This document shows, piece after piece, positions 10,505 through 18,758 of a stretch of 55,358 bases of DNA. Made by a program: the position numbers and the translations under genes. This DNA comes from Nitrosomonas halophila (lineage in GTDB: Bacteria; Pseudomonadota; Gammaproteobacteria; Burkholderiales; Nitrosomonadaceae), in the NCBI RefSeq assembly GCF_900107165.1, contig NZ_FNOY01000015.1, forward strand, positions 1 to 55,358, read 5' to 3'. Numbering within the stretch: position 1 is the stretch's first letter; every line of letters starts with the position of its first letter. Below the pieces are notes generated by a model, which ran no database searches, was not told where the DNA came from, and saw nothing but the letters and a program-made list of their open reading frames with translations.

Positions 10505-11437
10505 ATGGATTTCTTTAGATTTGAACGCGATATTCCTTTTATGCGCTGGGGAAAGTACTCGACCATTCTTTCCCTGACGATTTTTATACTCTCCATTTTC
10601 TTCATCGCCACCCGTGGGCTTAATCTGGGCGTGGATTTCACCGGCGGGACCGTCATGGAAATCAGCTACGGGCAACCGACAGATCTGGCCCGGACCCGTG
10701 AGGTGCTGGCCGGAATGGGCATGACTGACGCGACCGTGCAGAATTTCGGCACCTCGCGGGATGTGTTGATCCGGCTGCCCACGAAACAGGAATTCACTGG
10801 CGGCAATCTGTCCGAAGTCGTCATGGACGCGCTCAGGCAGGATGACGAAACTGTCGAAATGCGGCGCGTCGAGTTCGTTGGCCCGCAAGTTGGGCAGGAA
10901 TTGCTGGAAAATGGCGCACTGGCATTGCTGTTCGTTTCACTCGGCATCGTTATCTACCTGGCGATTCGTTTCGAATGGAAATTCGGTATCGCCGGCATCG
11001 TGGCCAATCTGCATGACGTGGTCGTGATTCTGGGATTCTTCGCCTTCTTCCAGTGGGAATTCTCCCTGACCGTGCTGGCCGCGGTGCTGGCAGTGCTGGG
11101 TTACTCGGTCAATGAATCAGTCGTTATTTTTGACCGGATCCGCGAAAACTTCCGCAAACTGCGCAAGGCATCGGTGGCCAAAGTGATCGACAACGCGATC
11201 ACCATGACCATGTCCCGGACCGTCATCACCCACGGCAGCACGCAAATGGTGGTCATCTCGATGCTGCTGTTCGGGGGCGAGGTGTTGTACTACTTTGCCC
11301 TGGCCTTGACGATCGGCATCCTGTTCGGTATTTATTCCTCCATTCTGGTCGCCAGCCCCATTCTGGTTCTGCTGGGTGTCAAACGGGAGGATCTGGTCAA
11401 GCCCGAACGCAAACCCCAGGAAGAAGCCTTGCCATGA
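10505..11437 (+). CDS. secF: Protein translocase subunit SecF
   Basis: Partner of SecD. The 310-residue protein has an N-terminal helix, the GVDFTGGTVMEI motif near residues 40-51, and a C-terminal membrane block including YSVNESVVIFDRIRENFRKL. It starts 28 bp after secD, so the two are co-transcribed. The ribosome-binding site is weak, which could suggest coupling. Confidence 0.97.
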   Translation: MDFFRFERDIPFMRWGKYSTILSLTIFILSIFFIATRGLNLGVDFTGGTVMEISYGQPTDLARTREVLAGMGMTDATVQNFGTSRDVLIRLPTKQEFTGGNLSEVVMDALRQDDETVEMRRVEFVGPQVGQELLENGALALLFVSLGIVIYLAIRFEWKFGIAGIVANLHDVVVILGFFAFFQWEFSLTVLAAVLAVLGYSVNESVVIFDRIRENFRKLRKASVAKVIDNAITMTMSRTVITHGSTQMVVISMLLFGGEVLYYFALALTIGILFGIYSSILVASPILVLLGVKREDLVKPERKPQEEALP

Positions 11438-11634
11438 GCGGCCGGCAGCCGGATGATCAGTCCCGTGGGATGCGCCCCTGCACCCTAAAACTGAGGCTGA
11501 ATTATTCCGGATTGCCGGCATCTCACTGAAAACAAGTTTAGAGAAATCACCGCTATCGATTGCCTGGCCGCGCTGATGGCTAGGCACGACCCACTTTCAT
11601 CACGCCACCACTACTCGGAATTCCGGAAGCAACC

Positions 11635-12234
11635 ATGTACGAATTCATACAATGGATAGTTCAGACTATCGGCAGCCTGGGTTATCCGGGCATTTTCATA
11701 TTAATGTTCCTTGAATCCAGCTTCTTTCCGTTTCCGAGCGAGGTCGTGATAGTGCCGGCAGGTTATTTGGCCTATCAAGGCGAGATGAACCTGTTTGCAG
11801 TCGTGGCATGCGGCATCTTCGGCAGCCTGGCGGGTGCACTGTTCAACTATTATCTTGCCGTCCGGCTGGGGCGCCCCTTGCTGATCCGCTATGGGCGCTA
11901 TTTCATGTTCAGCGAGACTTCGATGCAAAAGATGGAAGGCTTTTTCTCACGCCATGGCCATATTTCCACTTTTACCGGGCGCCTGATTCCCGGTGTGCGC
12001 CAATATATTTCACTCCCGGCCGGGCTCGCCCGCATGCACCTGGGGTTGTTCAGCTTCTATACCAGTCTTGGCGCGGGCATCTGGGTGCTCATTCTTGCCC
12101 TGCTTGGCTATTACATCGGGGATAACGAAGACCTGGTCAAGGACTATTTACAGGAAATCGTGCTCTACCTGATTCTCCTCTGCCTGGCGGGCATCGGCGT
12201 GTATTGGCAATACAATCGACACAAGAGGAAATAA
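11635..12234 (+). CDS. DedA/SNARE-associated family membrane protein
   Basis: A 199-residue multi-span protein of the DedA superfamily, thought to act as a lipid (undecaprenyl phosphate or phospholipid) transporter driven by proton motive force. Seen motifs are [14 protein letters not shown] near residues 25-38 and the conserved [20 protein letters not shown] region (about 116-135), whose Arg and Pro are diagnostic. It is followed after 4 bases by the DUF971 gene, suggesting co-transcription. Confidence 0.9.
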   Translation: MYEFIQWIVQTIGSLGYPGIFILMFLESSFFPFPSEVVIVPAGYLAYQGEMNLFAVVACGIFGSLAGALFNYYLAVRLGRPLLIRYGRYFMFSETSMQKMEGFFSRHGHISTFTGRLIPGVRQYISLPAGLARMHLGLFSFYTSLGAGIWVLILALLGYYIGDNEDLVKDYLQEIVLYLILLCLAGIGVYWQYNRHKRK

Positions 12235-12238
12235 ATAT

Positions 12239-12616
12239 ATGGCAGGCCTGACTCCACAAACCCCCATTCCCACCGAATTGAAGCTGCACCGCAAATCCGG
12301 CATCCTGGACATCACCTTCGATGATGGCCAGACCTTCAATTTTTCGTGTGAATTCCTCAGGGTTCACTCACCTTCGGCGGAAGTGCGCGGCCACAGTCCC
12401 GAACAGGAAATTCTGCAGACCGGCAAAAAAAATGTCACCATTACCCATATCGAACCGGTTGGCCGTTACGCCATCCGGCTGGATTTCTCCGACGGTCACA
12501 ACACTGGCTTGTATTCCTGGGATTTGCTCTATAATTATGGCCTGAACCAGGCAGCCATGTGGCAGCGCTATCTACGGCGCCTGGAGGAATCCGGCGGCAG
12601 CCGGGAAACGCCATAG
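12239..12616 (+). CDS. DUF971 (gamma-butyrobetaine hydroxylase N-terminal-like) protein
   Basis: A 125-residue soluble protein of the DUF971 family, seen from [26 protein letters not shown] (split here as a description; residues 28-53) and the C-terminal [10 protein letters not shown] segment. The family resembles the N-terminal domain of gamma-butyrobetaine hydroxylase and is often linked to iron-sulfur or ubiquinone contexts. Here it precedes ubiE by 43 bp, as in many betaproteobacteria. Precise function unknown. Confidence 0.88.
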   Translation: MAGLTPQTPIPTELKLHRKSGILDITFDDGQTFNFSCEFLRVHSPSAEVRGHSPEQEILQTGKKNVTITHIEPVGRYAIRLDFSDGHNTGLYSWDLLYNYGLNQAAMWQRYLRRLEESGGSRETP

Positions 12617-12659
12617 CCTGCCTATCAAATTTAAATCACCCATTCAGGGAATTTCCCAA

Positions 12660-13394
12660 ATGACCAATACGACGCACTTCGGTTTTACAACGGTCTCCGA
12701 AACGGAAAAAGCACGCAAAGTCGCTGATGTTTTCGATTCCGTTGCGGCACGCTACAACTTGATGAACGATCTCATGTCCCTCGGATTGCATCGCATCTGG
12801 AAAAAATTCGCGATCGAGGCCAGCGGGGCCAGAGAGGGCGACAAGGTGTTGGACATCGCGGGCGGCACCGCCGATCTGACCAATCTGTTCCTGGAAAAGG
12901 TGGGACGCAGCGGTGAAGTGTGGCTGACCGACATCAACAATTCCATGCTGTCAATCGGCCGTGATCGTTTGCTCAACGAAGGTAAAAGCACGCCCGTGGC
13001 ACAATGCGACGCGGAAAAACTGCCCTTTCCCGACAACTATTTTGATCGAGTCAGCGTCGCCTTTGGTCTCAGGAATATGACGCACAAAGACCTGGCACTC
13101 AAGGAGATGTTGCGCGTATTGTGTCCCGGCGGTTCAGTCATCGTGCTCGAATTCTCCAAGGTCTGGAAACCGTTGCAGCCGTTCTATGATGTCTATTCCT
13201 TCAAGGCCCTGCCGATGATGGGCAAAGTGATCGCCAGTGACGATGCCAGCTACCGCTATCTTGCCGAATCCATCCGCATGCATCCCTCGCAGGAAGAATT
13301 GAAACAAATCATGCAGCAGGTCGGATTCGAGCGGGTCGAATATTTCAATCTGACAGCCGGCGTCGTGGCGCTGCATCGCGGCTATAAGTTTTAG
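12660..13394 (+). CDS. ubiE: Ubiquinone/menaquinone C-methyltransferase
   Basis: SAM-dependent methyltransferase of quinone biosynthesis. The 244-residue protein has the SAM-binding motif [12 protein letters not shown] near residues 63-74, a UbiE signature ([21 protein letters not shown], 25-45) and the C-terminal [15 protein letters not shown]. It is convergent with the pirin gene, with only 19 bp between stops. Confidence 0.96.
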   Translation: MTNTTHFGFTTVSETEKARKVADVFDSVAARYNLMNDLMSLGLHRIWKKFAIEASGAREGDKVLDIAGGTADLTNLFLEKVGRSGEVWLTDINNSMLSIGRDRLLNEGKSTPVAQCDAEKLPFPDNYFDRVSVAFGLRNMTHKDLALKEMLRVLCPGGSVIVLEFSKVWKPLQPFYDVYSFKALPMMGKVIASDDASYRYLAESIRMHPSQEELKQIMQQVGFERVEYFNLTAGVVALHRGYKF

Positions 13395-13413
13395 CCAGCA
13401 GTCCAAGCGGATT

Positions 13414-14268
13414 TCAGCCAAAATGACCGCGCTTGAAATCTGCAAAGGCTTGCAGGATTTCCTGCTCGCTGTTCATGACAAAAGGCCCACGCCCCACAAC
13501 CGGTTCATCGATCGGTTCGCCACTCAAGAGCAGCAGGGTTGAATCGGTATTGGCAGCGATGGTCATTTTCTCACCCTCCCCACTCAGCAGCACGGTCTGC
13601 ACCTCGCGAACTGCCGTGTCGTCATTGACCACAACCGAGCCATGCAGTATCACTAGCCCCACCCACCAACCGCTGGGAAGCGTCAACTCACAGGAGTTAT
13701 CCGCACGCAATCGCATATCCCAGACATTCAGCGGTGTAAATGTGCGCGCGGGCCCCTTGTGCCCGTCATATTCACCCGCAATCACACGCACAGCTCCGGC
13801 CTCCCCGGGCAAGGCGGTGGCAGGAATCTGCCGGCTCAGAATGGCCTGATAGCTCGGCGCGGTCATCTTGTGCCTGGCTGGCAGGTTGACCCAGAGCTGC
13901 ACCATTTCCAGCCCGCCCCCGGTGCGGGTAAAAGCCGCGGAGTGAAATTCCTCATGCAGTATGCCCGCACCCGCCGTCATCCATTGCACATCACCAGGGC
14001 CAATCACTCCTCCCTGACCAGTCGAATCGCGATGCGCCACTTCTCCCTGGTAGACAATGGTGACAGTCTCGAATCCACGATGTGGATGCTGACCCACCCC
14101 ACGCGCCTGCTCAGCCGGCTCGAAATTGGCCGGACCGGCATAATCAAGCAGCAAAAAGGGGCTGAGATGCTTGCCATGGTTCATATAAGAAAACAGCGAA
14201 CGCACCGGAAAACCATCCCCCACCCAATGAGGATGAGGGGCATCGTAGACACCGTAAACACTTTTCAT
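13414..14268 (-). CDS. Pirin-family protein
   Basis: A bicupin of the pirin family (about 284 residues from ATG 14268, which has a GGAG ribosome-binding site). The metal-binding cupin motif HPHRGFETVTIVYQGEVAHRD (described at about residues 60-80) and MTAGAGILHEEF (about 96-107) are intact, giving three His and a Glu for iron. Bacterial pirins may have quercetinase or regulatory activity; the role here is unknown. The frame extends upstream to 14373, but that part lacks family similarity. Confidence 0.92.
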   Translation of the reverse strand: MKSVYGVYDAPHPHWVGDGFPVRSLFSYMNHGKHLSPFLLLDYAGPANFEPAEQARGVGQHPHRGFETVTIVYQGEVAHRDSTGQGGVIGPGDVQWMTAGAGILHEEFHSAAFTRTGGGLEMVQLWVNLPARHKMTAPSYQAILSRQIPATALPGEAGAVRVIAGEYDGHKGPARTFTPLNVWDMRLRADNSCELTLPSGWWVGLVILHGSVVVNDDTAVREVQTVLLSGEGEKMTIAANTDSTLLLLSGEPIDEPVVGRGPFVMNSEQEILQAFADFKRGHFG

Positions 14269-14400
14269 GACGATCTCCTGACAAAAGTGACCAGTATAAA
14301 TGGGTCCAGCCCGGTTACGACAGCATGATTGGAAATGCAACACCGCAGGCAGATGGACTCTGTGCAGTTTCACTATGGGTCAAGTGTTTGACTGCAATTC

Positions 14401-14565
14401 AAACCACGAATGAACACGAATACACACGAATACTGAAAATCGCTTCATCTGGTTTTCACCCGTAATCAGACCAGCCATCATGCATTCATCCTGCCGCATG
14501 ACAATTCAACTAAAGCGGGCACCACCGCTTAATAATTCGTGTGTATTCGTGTTCATTCGTGGTTT
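14401..14565. repeat. Element with 31-bp perfect inverted repeats
   Basis: Positions 14401-14431 and 14535-14565 are perfect reverse complements (31 bp), each built of short direct repeats of the type ACGAATxxACACGAAT. The 103-bp centre has no open frame. It resembles dispersed repeats known in many bacteria. The element lies in the 770-bp gene-free stretch between the pirin gene and the beta-propeller gene. Confidence 0.8.
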
Positions 14566-14667
14566 TCCCGGCAAGGTAGCCATACGACCCGCCCTGCACC
14601 TTTCACGCCCACAATACTTCTCATGACAAATGCAATTAACGTGCACTTGAAACCTGCTGGAAACATC

Positions 14668-14832
14668 TAGGAGGCTGTCCGAGAATAGATTGATCTACTT
14701 CGGACGAACCTGCCAGACTGGATTTTTCGATCCTTTTCGTTGAATAGAACCACTATTCACCTCAAATGATCGAAAAATCCCGCTCAGTCAGCTTCGCCCT
14801 CGCTACGATCGCTATTCTCGGACAGCCTCCTA
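14668..14832. repeat. MITE-like element, family 2, copy A
   Basis: About 165 bp with perfect 21-bp ends counting the flanking TA (core GGAGGCTGTCCGAGAATAG), flanked by TA on each side. A second copy lies inverted at 24233-24397, and a solitary 12-nt end at 54099-54110. It has no coding capacity of its own. The TA flanks are consistent with a TA target duplication. Confidence 0.85.
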
Positions 14833-15040
14833 GCCGATGTGCGATTTGTCACAGAAGCAATACAGCAAGAATCCATAAAATAGGTTTAATTAACTTGCAA
14901 TATAAGCCGATTATCTTAATCACTCTCAAAGTAAGCAAAACTTTGCAGTCGTTTTACTTGGGGAGATTTTGGATTATTGCCGGTTAATGAGCATTCAGTA
15001 GCTTATTTTTTAAGAATTCAACACAATCAGGAGGGGTTTA

Positions 15041-16399
15041 ATGGATTTCAAGGCCAAGTTTCTCAAGGCTTCCATGTTGGCGGGTTTATGCCTGGTTTCG
15101 GTACAGGCGGCCTCACTTCAGGCGCAGAACTTCGGGCAGGGCTCACCGGCCATGCTCAACAATCAGAATGTCTACAACCAATACCTGCAGCCAGTTGTAA
15201 CTGCAATCGATTATCATACCCGGATGGTATATCTGTTCAACTACGAGGAGGACAAGGTCATCACACTGGATCCTCGCAATTTGCAGGGTTGGCCCGGCGA
15301 CATTCCGCTGCAGCATACGCTGATACTGCCCGGTGCAGATAAACTCTACATCACCAGCGACAATACCGATGATCATCCGGCCTATATCATCGCGCTGAAT
15401 GTCTATGGCATCGATTGGGACAATAACACAGTCAGCCTTTCCGTCGAATCGGTCCTCCAGACAGAGGCGCCCGGTACTCCAGCAGAATTGCCCTATGTCG
15501 AGCAGACCAACCCCAAGCAACCTATCCCAACTTGGGTAACTGCCAGAGCAACCCAGATTCATGGCCCCACTTTGCTGCCTTATACGGATTACGCTTATTT
15601 CACCAAATGGACCTCGGATGAAGTCCGTGTAATCGACCTGAAAACCAGCGATTTCGCGGAGGCCGATCCGATCATTATCCCCGGTTACACCGAGCAGACA
15701 CATGGCATCAATTTCAACCAGTCAGGCACCATCGGTCTGGGCACCGGCTATTTCTTCGATAACAACGTCATCGATGTCTACACCGTCAACCGCCAGACTG
15801 GCGCGCTCAACCCAGTCAAGCAAATCATGCTGGGCGACGAAAAGCGGTATGCTGCCTTTACCCACTTTGTCTATTGGCTGGATGAACGGTATGCGCTGAC
15901 CGCATCGATGCAACTCGACAAAACCTCGCTGACCCCCCCTTCCACCAACAACATCATTCCACCCAGTGTTTGGTTGATCGATGCTGTGGATGGGACAGCC
16001 ACTCAGATCCTCAACCGCACCAATACTGTCAATGGACCGGGTGTTTTCCGTTCAGCTTCAGATCTGGCTGTGGTCGGCGGAAAACTCTACATCGCCGAGG
16101 AGGATAGCCTCGACAACACCTTCGCCAGGGATGGCTATATTTCGATTTTCGATCTGAGCGATCGCACCAAACCCAAATTCATCAAACGGCTCCGGCCCGG
16201 GTACGAGCTGCCGGAAGGATTTGCGGTCGCCCACACGCTTAGTCCGACACCGGACAACCGCTATCTGCTGCTGGCGAGCTGGGTATCCGGTTATGTGATC
16301 AAGATCGATACATTGACCGATACCGTCGCCAAGGTATTCGGTCCCAGCGATGGTCTGGTTATGCCACATGGCATCTATGCTGCCGGTGGCAATCGCTAA
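15041..16399 (+). CDS. Secreted beta-propeller (YncE/LVIVD-like) protein
   Basis: A 452-residue protein with a signal peptide (about residues 1-28) and repeated blades of the YVTN/LVIVD type, such as DEVRVIDLKTSDF, NNVIDVYTVNRQTG, DGYISIFDLSDRTKP and GYVIKIDTLTDTV. Such propellers bind partners or small molecules in the periplasm; the function is unknown. A strong AGGAGGGG ribosome-binding site precedes the ATG. A hairpin terminator follows it, then a SCO1-like gene on the same strand, so an electron-transfer or copper-related context is possible but only inferred. Confidence 0.75.
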   Translation: MDFKAKFLKASMLAGLCLVSVQAASLQAQNFGQGSPAMLNNQNVYNQYLQPVVTAIDYHTRMVYLFNYEEDKVITLDPRNLQGWPGDIPLQHTLILPGADKLYITSDNTDDHPAYIIALNVYGIDWDNNTVSLSVESVLQTEAPGTPAELPYVEQTNPKQPIPTWVTARATQIHGPTLLPYTDYAYFTKWTSDEVRVIDLKTSDFAEADPIIIPGYTEQTHGINFNQSGTIGLGTGYFFDNNVIDVYTVNRQTGALNPVKQIMLGDEKRYAAFTHFVYWLDERYALTASMQLDKTSLTPPSTNNIIPPSVWLIDAVDGTATQILNRTNTVNGPGVFRSASDLAVVGGKLYIAEEDSLDNTFARDGYISIFDLSDRTKPKFIKRLRPGYELPEGFAVAHTLSPTPDNRYLLLASWVSGYVIKIDTLTDTVAKVFGPSDGLVMPHGIYAAGGNR

Positions 16400-16430
16400 T
16401 CTGCAAGCAAGTTAGATCTGGTTAATTACC

Positions 16431-16495
16431 CTGGCCCACTGTCGTCTCTCTCCTTTCGTCGCCGGCTCTGGCGGCAAACAGTGGGCCAGTTTTTT
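16431..16495 (+). terminator. Intrinsic terminator after the beta-propeller gene
   Basis: Perfect 11-bp stem (CTGGCCCACTG at 16431-16441, CAGTGGGCCAG at 16479-16489) followed by seven T. The long spacer may fold further. It should separate the propeller transcript from the SCO1-like gene, at least partly. Confidence 0.8.
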
Positions 16496-16534
16496 AATCA
16501 ACCAAACGACTACCGAAATCCAAGAGAATCAACC

Positions 16535-17134
16535 ATGCACTTCAGAATATTGTCCATTTTCACTTCGTTGAGTCTGATAGTCGCACTCGCCACCCTGACA
16601 CCGATCGCGACCCATGCGGCTGCCATCGTTTTGCATCAGCCGGTTCCCCTGCAACAGGAATCGATCACTGCCCTGCGGCATAGCTTGCAGCCACAGGATC
16701 AAGATCACTGGAAACTGGTGTTCTTCGGCTTTGCGCACTGCAAGGAAATCTGCCCGGTTTCAATGGCCAAGCTCTCCATGCTGATCAAAGCGGCTGCCAA
16801 GGCGCAGGTCAAGGTGAACGGGATTTTTGTGACCGTGGATCCGGATAGAGATACCGACACCATATTATCCGGCTATACAAAAAGCTTCGGGACCAATCTT
16901 TCCCATTTACGGCTGGAAGGCGAGCAACTGGAACGATTCAAGACATCGTTCGGCGTGGAGGCTCTTTTTTATACCAAAAATGCCGGCAATACGCAGCATT
17001 ACCAGGTTGATCACAGCACAACGGCATTCTTGATCGATCCCCATGGCAATATCCGAGTCCTGTTCGATGCACTGGATGACACCACAACGCTGGCCAAAAT
17101 GTTCAGCGAAGACGAGGACTTGTTCAAGCTATGA
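16535..17134 (+). CDS. SCO1/SenC-like copper-chaperone/thioredoxin-fold protein
   Basis: A periplasmic protein of the SCO1/SenC family (about 199 residues from ATG 16535) with an N-terminal signal peptide or anchor. It has the copper-binding motif CKEICP near residues 69-74 and a downstream conserved His in QVDHSTTAFLIDPHG (about 151-165). SCO1 proteins deliver copper to cytochrome oxidase CuA sites or act in periplasmic redox. It overlaps the next gene by 4 nt. The frame continues upstream to 16481, but the signal peptide and an AAGAGAA site support 16535. Confidence 0.88.
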   Translation: MHFRILSIFTSLSLIVALATLTPIATHAAAIVLHQPVPLQQESITALRHSLQPQDQDHWKLVFFGFAHCKEICPVSMAKLSMLIKAAAKAQVKVNGIFVTVDPDRDTDTILSGYTKSFGTNLSHLRLEGEQLERFKTSFGVEALFYTKNAGNTQHYQVDHSTTAFLIDPHGNIRVLFDALDDTTTLAKMFSEDEDLFKL

Positions 17135-17745
17135 AATATCTCAGCTGCTTGTTTGTCACGCTGGGGATGCTTTCCGTCATACCGCAGGGTAACGCGATGA
17201 GCCTTTATGATGATCCGCGGATGATCTACAGCTACAAGGATAAGGCACTTGCACCGGAAATCGACATCCTGCAGGTCTCAACCCTAATCAGCCCGAATGA
17301 CGAGTTGGTCATTCAGGTAAAAACCCGCGGTGAACGCGCAACAGGTGAAATTGGTGACTATTATCTCGTCAAAATTCATCAAATCAGCACCCATGCTTTT
17401 GTCATACCCGTGAGCCGGACAGAGGCATCAGGCATTCAGCTGTATGCAGGTCTGGAGCAGTCTGACGACCTGGAGCCATATCGGCTCCTGAAACGGTTCA
17501 TCGAAGCCGACACGAACCATCCATTCAGAATGGCGTATATCGACAATGGATTCGAGGTGTATATTCCGCTCAGCTGGATCAATTTTGCCGCCACGTTCAG
17601 TTATGATGTGTACACGGTCCGGGCAGGCAGAGAAGGGCAACATCTCACGCTGGAAAACGTGTATGACCAGGCAAGGAAAGGACGGGAAGAACCGAAAATT
17701 CCGGCGCTGACTTTAGTCAACAGGCTGTGCTCACCCAAAAGATAG
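17131..17745 (+). CDS. Unknown secreted protein coupled to the SCO1-like gene
   Basis: A 204-residue product with a clear signal peptide (about residues 1-22, ending in NAM). No family was recognised. The mature part is beta-rich with a single late cysteine (CSPKR near the end). The 4-nt overlap with the SCO1-like gene indicates translational coupling and a linked role. It converges on apbE with 8 bp between the stops. Confidence 0.7.
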   Translation: MKYLSCLFVTLGMLSVIPQGNAMSLYDDPRMIYSYKDKALAPEIDILQVSTLISPNDELVIQVKTRGERATGEIGDYYLVKIHQISTHAFVIPVSRTEASGIQLYAGLEQSDDLEPYRLLKRFIEADTNHPFRMAYIDNGFEVYIPLSWINFAATFSYDVYTVRAGREGQHLTLENVYDQARKGREEPKIPALTLVNRLCSPKR

Positions 17746-17753
17746 CCATTGCG

Positions 17754-18659
17754 CTACTCGGTTACGTTCGCCAGCGAGCCGCCAATTACACCTTCCACAT
17801 CCACCCAAAGATGGGGCAGCCCCAGATTTTGCAACCACTCGCTGGCATGCTCTTCTTTAAGCATGCCAATCGTGGATGCGCTACCGGCGATGACACACAG
17901 CTCACCAATCACGCTCACTGCGGCCATTCGCCTGACCGGCCAGCCGGTCTTGGGATTGAGCACATGTCCATAGCGAATGCCATGGAGTGTAATGCATCGC
18001 TCATAATCACCGCTGCTGGCCAGACCGCCACTGGATAACTGTATCGTTCGCAACAGGCTGCCCGGCTGACGGGGATGCTGTATCCCAACCCGCCAGGGGC
18101 TGCCATCCGCATGCGGACCCACTATCCGGATATCTCCCCCGAGATTGATCATGCCATGCCGGATACCGGCATCCCAGCACAAGCTGACTGAGCGGTCGAC
18201 CGCATACTCTTTCACTACCCCGCCGAAATCAAGCTCCATGCCGGCAACCGGAAATTCGAGCACAGGTGCATTCCAATTCAGCCTTGACCAGCCAACTCGC
18301 GCCAACGTGGCCTCGATCCGTCCCTCTGCGGGCAACCGGCCCGACTTGAAATCCCACACATGGCGCAAAATACCGGAAGTGATGTCGAACAAGCCGTCAC
18401 TTTCACGATGACAAGTCGCCGCATAATCCAGCAAACCGGCCGTCTCCGGATCCACCTTGATTTGCCCGCCTTGTGCTGCACAGCGATTGATTTCGGACAG
18501 CAAGCTGTCCTCACGGTAGCGTGAGTATTTCAGCTCCAATCGCTGGATATCGCGGACAATCGCCTGAATCGCCCGCTCCGCACTGGCCCGGCTGGGTGCA
18601 TAGAGCTGAATCGAGCAAGGTGTGCCCATCGCCTTGAAGGCATGCTGAAAGAACTTCAT
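17754..18659 (-). CDS. apbE: FAD:protein FMN transferase (ApbE)
   Basis: Flavin transferase that attaches FMN covalently to Thr or Ser of target proteins. About 301 residues from ATG 18659. Family motifs are present: FKAMGTPCSIQLYA near the start, ELDFGGVVKEYAVDR (about 154-168), INLGGDIRIVG, SSGDYERC (about 228-235) and GHVLNPKTGWPV (about 241-252). Unusually, no signal peptide or lipobox is visible, whereas most ApbE proteins are exported; a start further upstream at 18692 does not add one. Last gene of a minus-strand cluster with DUF3570, DUF4266 and TlpA genes. Confidence 0.92.
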   Translation of the reverse strand: MKFFQHAFKAMGTPCSIQLYAPSRASAERAIQAIVRDIQRLELKYSRYREDSLLSEINRCAAQGGQIKVDPETAGLLDYAATCHRESDGLFDITSGILRHVWDFKSGRLPAEGRIEATLARVGWSRLNWNAPVLEFPVAGMELDFGGVVKEYAVDRSVSLCWDAGIRHGMINLGGDIRIVGPHADGSPWRVGIQHPRQPGSLLRTIQLSSGGLASSGDYERCITLHGIRYGHVLNPKTGWPVRRMAAVSVIGELCVIAGSASTIGMLKEEHASEWLQNLGLPHLWVDVEGVIGGSLANVTE

Positions 18660-18758
18660 TCGGTCAGGCCTTATAGTATATGCTCCATACAATTTTCAGC
18701 AGGATAAATGCGATCCGGGGTCATCCATATTCAGGGAAACAGTCTGATGCGCATCGGC

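Noticed and set aside
14701..14987. Open frames MIEKSRSVSFALATIAILGQP (also at 24045-24299) that look conserved
   Set aside because: The similarity is only because both lie in copies of MITE family 2; there is no ribosome-binding site and the frames end just outside the element.
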